From NCBI GenBank assembly GCA_965211775.1, contig OZ242974.1, positions 2,046,001 through 2,110,000 of the forward strand: a stretch of 64,000 nt of DNA, written 5' to 3'. The position numbers were made by a program, and so were the translations under genes. The notes under the pieces were generated by a model. It saw only the letters and a list, made by a program, of their open reading frames with translations, was not told where the DNA came from and made no database searches. Shown piece by piece: positions 25,783 to 34,286 of this stretch (the first letter of the stretch is position 1; each line of letters starts with the position of its first letter). This DNA is from Thiodiazotropha sp040506975 (GTDB taxonomy: Bacteria > Pseudomonadota > Gammaproteobacteria > Chromatiales > Chromatiaceae).

Positions 25783-26739
25783 CTAGGGAATGGCAACCAT
25801 ATCCAACAGGCGGGAGAGAAAATCGTCAGTAGTGATGCCTTCGGCCTCCGCTTCGAAGGTCAGCAGGATGCGGTGTCGAAGAATGGCCGGGGCAACGGCT
25901 TGAATGTGGTGGGGGGCGACGAATTCTTCGTCGTCCAGCCAGGCCTTGGCGCGTGCGCATCTTGCCAATGCGATACTGGCTCGGGGCGAGGCGCCGAAGC
26001 GACACCAGCGGGCCAGGTCCTTGTCATAGGCCTTGGGATCCCGGCTTGCCTGGACCAGGTCAACGATATAGCTGTTGAGCTTCGGATCGAGGTAGAGTTC
26101 AGCCACCTGTTGGCGAATTGATGTCAGCTTCTTTTGCGTCAATGGTTTGTCGGGTGGTGTCGGTTTCTGTTTTTGCTGGGCACTGTCCAGGTCCAGAATC
26201 TCAAGCTCCTCTGCCCGATTCGGGTAATCCACATTGGCCTGCATCAGAAAACGGTCGAGTTGGGCCTCCGGCAGGTGATAGGTGCCTTCCTGCTCAACCG
26301 GGTTCTGGGTTGCCAGTACCATAAAGAATGAGGGCAGTGGGTAGGTCGTCTGACCTACCGTGATCTGTTGCTCTCCCATCGCCTCCAGTAACGCCGACTG
26401 TACCTTGGCCGGTGCCCGGTTGACCTCGTCAGCAAGCAGGATATTGTGGAACAGCGGCCCCTGGCGGAATTCGAATTCACCCTTTTCATGGCGATAGATA
26501 TCGGTACCGATGAGGTCGGACGGCAAAAGATCAGGTGTAAACTGGACACGGTGAAAATCGCCTTCAATGGCTTCCGCCAGGGCCTTCACGGCAGTGGTTT
26601 TAGCAAGGCCGGGCAAACCTTCGATGAGTAGATGACCATCACTGAGAAGACAGATCAACATACTTTCGATAAAACTGGTCTGGCCGATGACACGCGAAGC
26701 CAAATGTTCACGGAGTGGAGCAAGGTCGGATGAGTTCAT
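25783..26739 (-). CDS. MoxR-type AAA+ ATPase
   Basis: 318-residue AAA+ chaperone-like ATPase and first gene of the bat operon. Walker A is GLPGLAKT (a MoxR-typical variant), Walker B LLADEVNRAP, and sensor regions ATQNPVEQEGTYHLPEAQLDRF are present. MoxR proteins act with VWA-domain partners, probably to mature or remodel envelope or metal-containing complexes. I chose ATG 26739; an upstream TTG at 26781 would add 14 residues. Neither has a strong ribosome-binding site. The operon promoter should lie in the long spacer upstream. Confidence 0.88.
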   Translation of the reverse strand: MNSSDLAPLREHLASRVIGQTSFIESMLICLLSDGHLLIEGLPGLAKTTAVKALAEAIEGDFHRVQFTPDLLPSDLIGTDIYRHEKGEFEFRQGPLFHNILLADEVNRAPAKVQSALLEAMGEQQITVGQTTYPLPSFFMVLATQNPVEQEGTYHLPEAQLDRFLMQANVDYPNRAEELEILDLDSAQQKQKPTPPDKPLTQKKLTSIRQQVAELYLDPKLNSYIVDLVQASRDPKAYDKDLARWCRFGASPRASIALARCARAKAWLDDEEFVAPHHIQAVAPAILRHRILLTFEAEAEGITTDDFLSRLLDMVAIP

Positions 26740-27507
26740 GGATGGTTCTACTTCATTTTCTGCTTGTTTTAAGTCGCGCAACTCGTAGGTATTGGTTTTG
26801 AAATTCCAACCCCGGCTTTATTTTTGCTCAGGTTGCGTCTTGCTCTATCCTGTCCATATTCGTCCCAGAGTGCAAGCTTTAGAAGAAGTCCAATCTATTT
26901 GATTATTAGTAACTGTTTAACTAGCACCTGTGAATTTTTCTGTGATTCTTAACTGTCGTGCCTGAAAAAGTGCCAATTGGGGAATAACGAGGAATAAGCG
27001 GTATAACCTCGATAGACACATAGCAGGTTATATCTACACGGAGATAGCTGGAGTTGTGATCGCATCATGCTAGAGGAGCATCCAGGTAGCCTACAGACAG
27101 GCTTTTGCTGAGATCACATTAATAAACTGTGTACATAGAGAAAGGTTGAGGGATTGACTCAGACATTTACCTGAACCAAGACTGGGCACAGGTCTTATAT
27201 ATTAAACTAACTATATGTTTTTAAAGGCTAACGACAAATTGTTCATTTTTTTTACGATTTAATGAATTCCCCCGTCTTATCTGCTTTTGAGGGTAGTTTT
27301 CAGGATTTATCAACAGTGTTATCCACAGATCTTGTGGGTAATCCTGAAAGTTATGAAATGAAAAGGGGTTGTCGATAGAAGATAACTATTACCATTCAGA
27401 ATGCGTTATAACTCATTGAATTAAAATATATTATAAAAAATAAAAAGATAATTTTCATGATAAGGGTATAATCCGCCATCTTTTTTTACACCGGACGGGC
27501 TGTTTCA
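26740..27507. other. long AT-rich divergent spacer (768 bp), no gene
   Basis: Separates the bat operon (minus) from typA (plus). No coding frame of note. The right half is strongly AT-rich, especially 27400-27470, and holds three DnaA-box-like motifs (see separate entry) and a TATAAT (27467-27472) suitable as the typA -10 element, though no good -35 matches it. A CCTGAAAAAGTGCC segment at about 26961-26974 resembles an internal module of the repeat elements near 34.1 kb. Confidence 0.6.
27307..27341. promoter_or_regulatory. cluster of three DnaA-box-like motifs
   Basis: TTATCAACA (27307-27315), a perfect TTATCCACA (27319-27327) and, inverted, TTACCCACA (complement of 27333-27341) lie within 35 bp, 3 and 5 bp apart. 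An AT-rich stretch follows about 60 bp downstream. The spacing resembles a DnaA-binding cluster, either regulatory for the flanking genes or part of an origin-like region. Confidence 0.5.
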
Positions 27508-29322
27508 GTGATCGAGGACCTAAGAAATATCGCCATTATCGCGCATGTCGACCATGGCAAGACCACGCTTGTGGATGAGCTGTTGAAACAGTCTGGAACC
27601 CTGGGTGAGCGTTTTGGCAATGTCGAACGCGTCATGGACTCCAACGATCAGGAGAGGGAGCGGGGTATCACTATCCTGTCTAAGAACACGGCTATCCGCT
27701 GGAAGCAATATCGTATCAATATCGTCGATACACCTGGACATGCCGATTTTGGTGGTGAGGTGGAGCGTGTGCTGTCAATGGTCGATTCCGTACTATTGTT
27801 GGTGGATGCCCAGGAAGGCCCCATGCCACAGACCCGGTTCGTCACCCAGAAGGCGTTCAAGCACGGCCTGCGACCCATTGTGGTGGTGAACAAGATCGAT
27901 AAACCGGGGGCGAGACCCGACTGGGTTATCGATCAGGTGTTTGAGTTGTTCGACCGTCTCGGTGCAACTGACGAGCAGCTCGATTTCCCCATCATCTACG
28001 CCTCGGCGGTCAATGGTTACGCCGGTCTGGAGAGTCAGGTGGATCAGGGCGACATGCGACCGCTGTTCGAAACGATCGTCGATCACTGCCCGGCGCCTGA
28101 AGTCGATCCGGACGCCCCCTTCCAGATGCAGATATCCAATCTGGACTACAACAGCTATGTCGGGGCGATCGCGGTGGGGAGAGTGACCCGCGGTACGGTG
28201 AAACCCAATCAACAGGTCACCGTGGTGAAATATGATGGAGAACAGCACCGCGGCAAGATAGGGATAGTCTACGGTTACCTCGGTCTGGAGCGCTTCGAGG
28301 TCGACCAGGCCAGTGCCGGAGACATCATTGCCATCAGCGGCCTGGAGGCGCCCAATGTCTCCGATACCCTATGCGATCCGGAGCATGTAGATGCGATGTC
28401 TCCGCTGACCGTGGATGAACCCACCGTCTCAATGACCTTTCAGGTCAATACCTCGCCCTTCGCCGGGCTCGAAGGCAAATATCTTACTTCCAGACAACTT
28501 AAGGAGCGCCTCGAGCGAGAGCTGATACACAATGTGGCACTGCGGGTCGAGGAAGGCACTGACCCGGAGAAGTTCAAGGTTTCCGGGCGGGGTGAACTGC
28601 ATCTTTCGGTCTTGATCGAGAACATGCGTCGTGAGGGTTATGAACTGGCCGTATCCCGGCCGGAGGTCATCTTTCGCGAAGTCGAGGGAGAGGTTTGCGA
28701 GCCTTACGAGCAGCTGACCGTGGATGTGGAGGAGAAGGATCAGGGCAGCATTATGGAGGCACTGGGGGCGCGCAAGGGTGAACTCAAGGATATTGTGCCG
28801 GATGGCAAAGGAAGAGTCCGGCTCGACTACATCATACCCTCCCGGGGACTGATCGGTTTTCAGACCGAATTTATGACCACCACTTCAGGCACCGGGTTGA
28901 TCTACCATGTTTTCGATCACTATGGTCCCACCCAGCAAGGGGGGATAGCCGAGAGGAAGAACGGCGTTCTAATCGCCAATGGCCAGGGTAAGGTGCTTGG
29001 ATATGCCCTGTTTAACCTCCAGGAGCGAGGCAGGCTTTTCGCCTCGCCGGGTGATGATGTCTATGAGGGGCAGATAGTGGGCATCAACTCCCGGGAAAAC
29101 GACCTGGTGGTTAATCCTTTGAAAGGCAAGCAATTAACAAATATTCGGGCTGCCGGCAAAGACGATTCAATTATACTGACGCCCCCACTGCAATACAGCC
29201 TAGAGCAGGCGTTGGAGTTCATTGAGGGTGACGAACTGGTGGAAGTCACACCGGGCGCCATCAGGTTGCGCAAGAAACACCTCAGTGAGCATGAGCGCAA
29301 ACGCGCGTCGCGGGAGCTGTAG
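27508..29322 (+). CDS. typA: translational GTPase TypA/BipA
   Basis: 604-residue ribosome-binding GTPase involved in stress adaptation and 50S assembly. G motifs are intact: AHVDHGKTT (G1, about 12-20), RGITI (G2), DTPGH (G3), NKIDKPGARP (G4) and SAVNGYAG (G5). Domains II, III and V follow as in EF-G, and the C-terminal TypA-specific domain includes RGLIGFQTEFMT and an RLRKKHL end. The start is GTG at 27508; no strong ribosome-binding site is visible. A hairpin follows at 29419. Confidence 0.96.
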   Translation: MIEDLRNIAIIAHVDHGKTTLVDELLKQSGTLGERFGNVERVMDSNDQERERGITILSKNTAIRWKQYRINIVDTPGHADFGGEVERVLSMVDSVLLLVDAQEGPMPQTRFVTQKAFKHGLRPIVVVNKIDKPGARPDWVIDQVFELFDRLGATDEQLDFPIIYASAVNGYAGLESQVDQGDMRPLFETIVDHCPAPEVDPDAPFQMQISNLDYNSYVGAIAVGRVTRGTVKPNQQVTVVKYDGEQHRGKIGIVYGYLGLERFEVDQASAGDIIAISGLEAPNVSDTLCDPEHVDAMSPLTVDEPTVSMTFQVNTSPFAGLEGKYLTSRQLKERLERELIHNVALRVEEGTDPEKFKVSGRGELHLSVLIENMRREGYELAVSRPEVIFREVEGEVCEPYEQLTVDVEEKDQGSIMEALGARKGELKDIVPDGKGRVRLDYIIPSRGLIGFQTEFMTTTSGTGLIYHVFDHYGPTQQGGIAERKNGVLIANGQGKVLGYALFNLQERGRLFASPGDDVYEGQIVGINSRENDLVVNPLKGKQLTNIRAAGKDDSIILTPPLQYSLEQALEFIEGDELVEVTPGAIRLRKKHLSEHERKRASREL

Positions 29323-29418
29323 GGCAAGGTAACAGATCCTGGATCGGATACTTAGATTATTATCGGGATTGGCAGAATGGCGGGTCTGAGGTAATGTCAG
29401 TCATGTATAAAAGAAGAA

Positions 29419-29445
29419 GCCCAACCGCATTCCCTGCAGTTGGGC
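29419..29445 (+). terminator. hairpin terminator after typA
   Basis: A 7-bp stem (GCCCAAC / GTTGGGC) with an inner GCA/TGC pairing lies about 100 bp past the typA stop. The T tract on the plus strand is only short (TTATA). On the minus strand it is followed by TTCTTCTTTT, but there is no minus gene upstream to serve. Confidence 0.55.
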
Positions 29446-29607
29446 TTATAGTCGTCGGCTTGGTTGGCTAAGCTAATCGTCCCTGCGCTCTCCTGAGCTC
29501 TGTGTCCTTGGTGTACATCCCTGATGACGACAATTTAATAATGACACAAAACGTAACTTTTACTGTGGGATTCTGCACATATTGTTTGTGAGATTCTTCT
29601 CTAATTG

Positions 29608-29627
29608 ATGTAGGATTTTTCCTACAT
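29608..29627. promoter_or_regulatory. perfect inverted repeat upstream of pip
   Basis: ATGTAGGA and TCCTACAT arms are separated by four T, centred about 26 bp before the pip start codon. It could be an operator for a dimeric repressor or a hairpin in the 5' leader. I do not recognise the site. Confidence 0.45.
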
Positions 29628-29643
29628 GGTGGCCTGAATATTG

Positions 29644-30594
29644 ATGAAAGACCTCTATCCAGCCATTCAACCGTACACATCGCAAATGCTGCCTGTGGGT
29701 AACGGCCATCGACTCCACGTCGAGCAGGCTGGCAAGCCGGATGGGGTTCCGGTGCTGTTTCTCCATGGTGGCCCGGGGGCCGGCTGTGAACCCTATCACC
29801 GCCGTTTTTTCGATCCCGATCGCTATCGGGTCGTGCTCTTCGATCAACGAGGCTGTGGCCAGTCCACACCGCATGCCTCGCTGGAAGCCAACACCACCTG
29901 GGACCTGGTGGGTGATATCGAAAGGATTCGCCAGCAGCTGAACATCGAGCAATGGGTGTTGTTCGGCGGTTCCTGGGGATCGACACTCGCACTTGCCTAT
30001 GCTCAATCCCACCCGCAAAGGGTTACAGGCATGGTCCTCCGGGGCATCTTTCTCTGCCGTGATGAGGAGATCCATTGGTTCTATCAGCATGGGGCAAGCC
30101 GTGTCTTTCCGGATTATTGGGAAGATTTCATTGCCCCAATCCCGCAACAGGAACGGGACGACCTGTTACACGCCTATCACCGCCGCCTTAGCGGCGAAAA
30201 CGATATTGATCGAATGGCGGCTGCCAAGGCGTGGTCGGTATGGGAAGGCCGCACTGCCAGCCTCCATCCAAACCCTGCTGTGGTCAGTTTTTTTTCAGAT
30301 CCTCACACAGCCTTGAGTCTGGCCCGTATCGAGTGCCACTATTTCGTCAATCACGCTTTCCTGCATCCCAATCAACTGTTGCTGGAGAGTGACAGGCTGG
30401 CGGGTATACCGGGTGTCATTGTGCAAGGGCGCTATGATCTTATCTGTCCCATGGCCTCCGCTTGGGAACTCCATCACGCCTGGCCGGACAGTGAACTGAA
30501 AGTAGTCGGGGATGCCGGACACTCCGCGGCGGAACCCGGTATCCGCAGTGCCTTGATCGAGGCAACGGACAGATTCGCAAAGGCGTTGCCGTGA
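29644..30594 (+). CDS. pip: proline iminopeptidase
   Basis: Alpha/beta-hydrolase that removes N-terminal proline from peptides (S33 family). The 316-residue product has the oxyanion motif HGGPGAG, DQRGCGQSTPH, nucleophile GGSWGSTLAL (Ser), a helical cap, catalytic Asp in GRYDLICP and His in GDAGHSAAEPG. I chose ATG 29644; an in-frame TTG lies directly before. The stop overlaps the dtd start (GTGA), so the two are probably coupled. Confidence 0.93.
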   Translation: MKDLYPAIQPYTSQMLPVGNGHRLHVEQAGKPDGVPVLFLHGGPGAGCEPYHRRFFDPDRYRVVLFDQRGCGQSTPHASLEANTTWDLVGDIERIRQQLNIEQWVLFGGSWGSTLALAYAQSHPQRVTGMVLRGIFLCRDEEIHWFYQHGASRVFPDYWEDFIAPIPQQERDDLLHAYHRRLSGENDIDRMAAAKAWSVWEGRTASLHPNPAVVSFFSDPHTALSLARIECHYFVNHAFLHPNQLLLESDRLAGIPGVIVQGRYDLICPMASAWELHHAWPDSELKVVGDAGHSAAEPGIRSALIEATDRFAKALP

Positions 30595-31028
30595 TCGGGC
30601 TGCTGCAGCGGGTGAATGAGGCAAGCGTGCGCATCGAAGGTGAGCCGGTCGCTGAGATCGACCGGGGACTGGCCGTGCTGGTAGGGATTCAGAAATACGA
30701 TGATACCGGCAAAGCCGATCGCCTGCTTGAACGATTGCTGGGGTACCGTGTCTTCAACGATGAGGCCGGCCGTATGAACTTGAGTCTGAGGGATATTCAG
30801 GGTGGTTTGCTGCTGGTTCCTCAGTTTACCCTGGCGGCCGATACCAAAAAGGGTATGCGGCCGGGGTTTTCCAGCGCCGCCGATCCGGAAACGGGACAGC
30901 GTCTGTTTTCCTATTTGACTGAGAAGGCGCAAGCACTGCACCAACCGGCGGCCTGCGGTATTTTTGGCGCTGATATGCAGGTGGCCCTCATCAATAGTGG
31001 TCCGGTGACGTTTTGGCTGGAATGTTGA
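30591..31028 (+). CDS. dtd: D-aminoacyl-tRNA deacylase
   Basis: 145-residue homodimeric enzyme that hydrolyses D-amino acids from mischarged tRNA. Both family motifs are present: VPQFTLAADTKKGMRPGF and NSGPVTFWLE, the latter carrying the cross-subunit Gly-Pro element that enforces chirality. The start is GTG overlapping the pip stop by 4 bp. Length matches the family exactly. Confidence 0.96.
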   Translation: MIGLLQRVNEASVRIEGEPVAEIDRGLAVLVGIQKYDDTGKADRLLERLLGYRVFNDEAGRMNLSLRDIQGGLLLVPQFTLAADTKKGMRPGFSSAADPETGQRLFSYLTEKAQALHQPAACGIFGADMQVALINSGPVTFWLEC

Positions 31029-31067
31029 GTTGTTGATTTCTATAGTGTCTTTAACAGTGGCAAACAG

Positions 31068-32042
31068 GTGAATAAAAATATCATGCTGATCAGGTACCTC
31101 CCCCATTTTTTGTTTTTCTCAATCCTGCTCTCTTCATATGCCATCGCCGGTGAACGCGGTCCCGCAGTCCCAGATTACCCCGCTGACAGGATAGCGGACG
31201 GAGTTTATGTCATACATGGCCCGCTGGGTGTGCCATCGGTGGAGAATCAGGGTTTTATGAATAATCCGGGGTTTGTGGTTGGTGACAAAGGGGTGGTCGT
31301 CATCGATCCGGGATCGAGCGTCCAGACGGGAGAGATGGTACTGCGGCAGATCAGGAAATTGAGCGATCTTCCTGTGGTTGCAGTATTCAATACCCATATC
31401 CACGGCGATCATTGGTTTGCCAATCAGGCGATACGCGAGGCATTTCCCGATGTGGCGATCTATGGTCATGAAGAGATGCGCCGATTGGTGGAAAAGGGTG
31501 ATGGCAAGGCCTTTCTCGCCACCCTGATGCGCATGACGGAAGGTGCGGTTGCAGGCACTGTCGAGGTGCCGCCCGACCGTTCCACGGCACACGGCGATGA
31601 GATGACCATTGGCGGCGTGACCATGCGCATCCATTATGAAGCGAAGGCGCACAGCCACTCGGATATCATGATTGAGTTACCGCGACACAAGGTGCTTTTT
31701 CTCGGTGACAATGTCCTGAACAAACGTATGGGTCGAATGGATCACGCCACCTTCGCAGGTAATATCGCCGCTATCGAACGCGCCTTGGGGACCCGGGCCG
31801 AGGTCTTTGTTCCCGGTCACGGTATGACAGGCGGCCGTGAGGTAGCAAGGACCTATCTCAGCTATTTAGGCACCCTGAAAAGTGAGGTCGCAAGGCACTA
31901 TGAAGAGGGGCTTAGTGATTTTGAGATGAATCCTCTGATTATTGAATCGTTGAGTGACTTCCACGACTGGGTCGATTTTCAGCGAAACGTCGGACGGCAT
32001 ATCAGTCTTGCTTACCTGGAAGTCGAGGCTGAGCTCTTCTAG
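31068..32042 (+). CDS. secreted MBL-fold metallo-hydrolase
   Basis: 324-residue protein with a signal peptide (ending about SSYAIAG). The metallo-beta-lactamase zinc motif is NTHIHGDHWF, and further ligands fit the His in the AHSHSD segment, Asp in LFLGDN and His in VPGHGM. Related periplasmic proteins occur beside sulfur-oxidation or quinoprotein genes, but nothing here fixes the substrate. The start is taken as GTG 31068; ATG 31083 is an alternative that also leaves a good signal peptide. The TAG stop is made jointly with the repeat element that begins at 32040. Confidence 0.8.
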   Translation: MNKNIMLIRYLPHFLFFSILLSSYAIAGERGPAVPDYPADRIADGVYVIHGPLGVPSVENQGFMNNPGFVVGDKGVVVIDPGSSVQTGEMVLRQIRKLSDLPVVAVFNTHIHGDHWFANQAIREAFPDVAIYGHEEMRRLVEKGDGKAFLATLMRMTEGAVAGTVEVPPDRSTAHGDEMTIGGVTMRIHYEAKAHSHSDIMIELPRHKVLFLGDNVLNKRMGRMDHATFAGNIAAIERALGTRAEVFVPGHGMTGGREVARTYLSYLGTLKSEVARHYEEGLSDFEMNPLIIESLSDFHDWVDFQRNVGRHISLAYLEVEAELF

Positions 32043-32072
32043 GGCCGATCGGATTAGTGTTGACAGGCCCTA
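32040..32072. repeat. MITE-like element A (33 bp remnant)
   Basis: Contains a short left end (TAGGGCC) joined to a right end (GATCGGATTAGTGTT, then GACAGGCCCTA). It is an internally deleted copy of the family described at 33909-34231. The first three bases are the stop codon of the metallo-hydrolase gene. Confidence 0.75.
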
Positions 32073-32282
32073 GTGCCGTTTTGCTGCCGCAGACAGACCC
32101 ATTCACCGACATTTGTGTGGAAGCTGGTAAACCGGCGCTGTCTTTTCAGAAGTTTTCCACTAAAATAAGCGGTTTCTTATGAGTGTGGGCTCATGTGTGC
32201 GAGGCTCTCGACTGTATGTCGCTGGCCTCTGGTCTGTTGTAAGGCTGAGTCGGGTGGATGCAAGTGACAGCCACAGTTTTGT

Positions 32283-32551
32283 TAGGGCCTGTTAACACCC
32301 ATCCAATCGGCCCTGTTGCCCCTGAAAAGGCGCCAATCAAGGCGCGAGGAGAGAAGTTTGGTGGTTCCAAATGAGCGACAAGCAACGCCGAGTGGCGCTT
32401 TTTCAGGGGTAACCCGTAGGGCTGGGGCTATTTTTCCGCCCAGCGGCGTTATCATTCGCTCATGTAGAATGACTACACATCGCTCATGCTGCCTTGCTGG
32501 ACGAAAAAATAGTCTCAGCAGGGCCGATTGGATGGGTGTTAACAGACCCTA
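32283..32551. repeat. MITE-like element B (269 bp)
   Basis: Terminal inverted repeats of about 33 bp with one mismatch run inward from TAGGGCCTGTTAACACCC on the left. Inside are two modules, each itself an inverted repeat: one starting CCTGAAAAGGCGCC and closing GGCGCTTTTTCAGG, and one with GGCTGGGGCTATTTTT and an ATTCGCTCATGTAGAATGAC core. No protein is encoded. It lies upstream of hisB. Confidence 0.85.
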
Positions 32552-32585
32552 ATATTTCTGATCGGACAATACCGGAGTCATTATA

Positions 32586-33176
32586 ATGCAGCGTACCGCG
32601 CAGATTGAGCGCAATACCTTGGAAACCCAGATTACTGTTTCACTCAATCTGGATGGAACGGGTGAAGCCTCTTTTGATACTGGCGTCCCTTTTCTCGATC
32701 ACATGCTGGATCAGGTTGCCCGTCACGGACTGATCGATCTCAGCATTACAGCGAAGGGTGATCTGCACATCGACGCCCATCACACGGTGGAGGATGTGGG
32801 TATCTCCCTGGGACAGGCCCTGGCCAAAGCGGTTGGTGACAAAAAGGGCATCTATCGTTACGGTCACGCCTATGTGCCTTTGGACGAGGCACTGTCCCGG
32901 GTGGTAATCGATTTTTCCGGGAGGCCAGGCCTGGTCTACAATCTGGCGTTTGCAAGGGCACGCATCGGTGAGTTCGACGTCGATCTGTTTCAGGAGTTTT
33001 TTCAGGGACTGGTGAATCATGCCGGTGTAACCCTGCACATCGACAACCTGCGCGGCAGCAATGCCCACCATCAGGCCGAAACTGTGTTCAAGGCGCTCGG
33101 CAGGGCCCTGCGCATGGCGTTGGAGACAGATCGCCGGATGGCGCAACGAATACCCTCTACAAAGGGTAGTCTATAG
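32586..33176 (+). CDS. hisB: imidazoleglycerol-phosphate dehydratase
   Basis: Sixth step of histidine synthesis: IGP to imidazole-acetol phosphate, Mn-dependent. The 196-residue monofunctional enzyme has both metal-binding His motifs, DAHHTVEDVGISLG and NAHHQAETVFKAL. The phosphatase domain of enterobacterial HisB is absent, as is normal outside enterics. The start ATG 32586 follows 34 bp after repeat element B. First gene of a hisB-H-A-F-I-E order; hisG, hisD and hisC are not in the window. Confidence 0.96.
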   Translation: MQRTAQIERNTLETQITVSLNLDGTGEASFDTGVPFLDHMLDQVARHGLIDLSITAKGDLHIDAHHTVEDVGISLGQALAKAVGDKKGIYRYGHAYVPLDEALSRVVIDFSGRPGLVYNLAFARARIGEFDVDLFQEFFQGLVNHAGVTLHIDNLRGSNAHHQAETVFKALGRALRMALETDRRMAQRIPSTKGSL

Positions 33177-33194
33177 CGGTTCACAGGTGTAACG

Positions 33195-33839
33195 ATGACT
33201 CAACGTATCACCGTGATCGACTACGGTATGGGCAATCTGCGTTCTGTCGCCAAGGCGGTTGAACATGTAACGGCAGGCAATGACGAGGTCTTGGTCACTG
33301 ACGATCCGGAACTGATCCTCGCATCCGACCGGGTGGTATTTCCGGGACAGGGCGCGGCCAGAGATTGTATGGCGGCAATCTCCGATCATCACCTCAACCG
33401 GGCCGTGCTGGATGCCGCCCAGAGCAAACCCTTCCTTGGAATCTGTATGGGTCAGCAGGTGCTGCTGGAGTTCAGTGAAGAGAATAACTGCACCGAGCTG
33501 ATGGGTCTGATAGAGGGACGGGTGCGGCGTTTCCCCGGGGGCACTGCGCCTGACGGCGAGGCATTGAAGATACCGCATATGGGATGGAATCAGGTGCATC
33601 AGGGCTATGATCATCCCCTTTGGAGGGGCATCGGGCAGGATAGCCGCTTCTATTTCGTACACAGTTACTATGTCGATCCTGAACAACAGGCGTTGGTGGC
33701 GGCGACCACGGATTACGGTGTCCGCTTCGCCAGCGCCATCGCTGACAGAAATCTTTTCGCGGTACAGTTTCATCCGGAAAAGAGTGCGGATGCCGGATTG
33801 CAACTGCTGCGCAACTTCATCGGTTGGAATCCGACATGA
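33195..33839 (+). CDS. hisH: imidazole glycerol phosphate synthase, glutaminase subunit
   Basis: Class I glutamine amidotransferase that supplies ammonia to HisF. The 214-residue protein has the nucleophile Cys in FLGICMGQQVLL and the His/Glu pair in AVQFHPEKS. It starts 18 bp after hisB. The next his gene, hisA, lies unusually far away (about 450 bp) because repeat element C has landed between them. Confidence 0.96.
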   Translation: MTQRITVIDYGMGNLRSVAKAVEHVTAGNDEVLVTDDPELILASDRVVFPGQGAARDCMAAISDHHLNRAVLDAAQSKPFLGICMGQQVLLEFSEENNCTELMGLIEGRVRRFPGGTAPDGEALKIPHMGWNQVHQGYDHPLWRGIGQDSRFYFVHSYYVDPEQQALVAATTDYGVRFASAIADRNLFAVQFHPEKSADAGLQLLRNFIGWNPT

Positions 33840-33908
33840 TGGGTTTGGAGGCCCTAACTGAATCTCATGCTAATAGGGGATTCATAGTGCGGCAAGCCGC
33901 ATTCGAGC

Positions 33909-34231
33909 TAGGGCCTGTTAACACTAATCCAATACACCCTGCTGGGGCTGTTTTTGTGCCCAGCAAGGCAGAATGAGCGAGGTGTAGTTATGCTACATGA
34001 GCGAATGATAACACCGCTGGGGGCGAAAACAGCCCCAGCCCTTCGGGTTGCGCCCCGAAGGAAGTGCCCTTGGGGTGCGCCTGAAAAAGTGCCACTCGGC
34101 GTTGCTCGTCGCTCATTTGGAATAACCAAACCTCTCTCCTCGCGCCCCGAAGGAAGTACCCTTGGGGTGCGCCTTGATTGGCGCTTTTTCAGGCACAACA
34201 GGGTGTATTGGATTAGTGTTAACAGGCCCTA
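33909..34231. repeat. MITE-like element C (323 bp) between hisH and hisA
   Basis: Perfect terminal inverted repeats of about 33 bp, starting TAGGGCCTGTTAACACTAAT, flanked by TA. The interior is element B in reverse orientation, with two additional copies of a short palindromic insert starting GCGCCCCGAAGGAAGT (near 34053-34083 and 34141-34171). Frames inside it are not genes. Confidence 0.88.
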
Positions 34232-34245
34232 ATAAATTATATGTA

Positions 34246-34265
34246 GGGTGCGGCTTGCCGCACCC
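34246..34265. repeat. REP-like palindrome before hisA
   Basis: Near-perfect hairpin GGGTGCGGC / GCCGCACCC with a 2-nt centre, ending 21 bp before the hisA start. A related TGCGGC/GCCGCA palindrome lies on the other side of element C at 33888-33901. It could act as an RNA-stability hairpin or weak terminator. Confidence 0.6.
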
Positions 34266-34286
34266 ATAAGACATGGGAATGAAATC

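Noticed and set aside
27240..27480. Firm call of chromosomal oriC
   Set aside because: Only three boxes, no dnaA, dnaN, mnmG or rpmH nearby, and skew cannot be judged from 64 kb; kept as a finding only.
33954..34232. Short frames inside repeat elements B and C, including paired frames on both strands
   Set aside because: The sequences are palindromic repeats; similarity between the frames comes from the inverted repeats, not from protein conservation.
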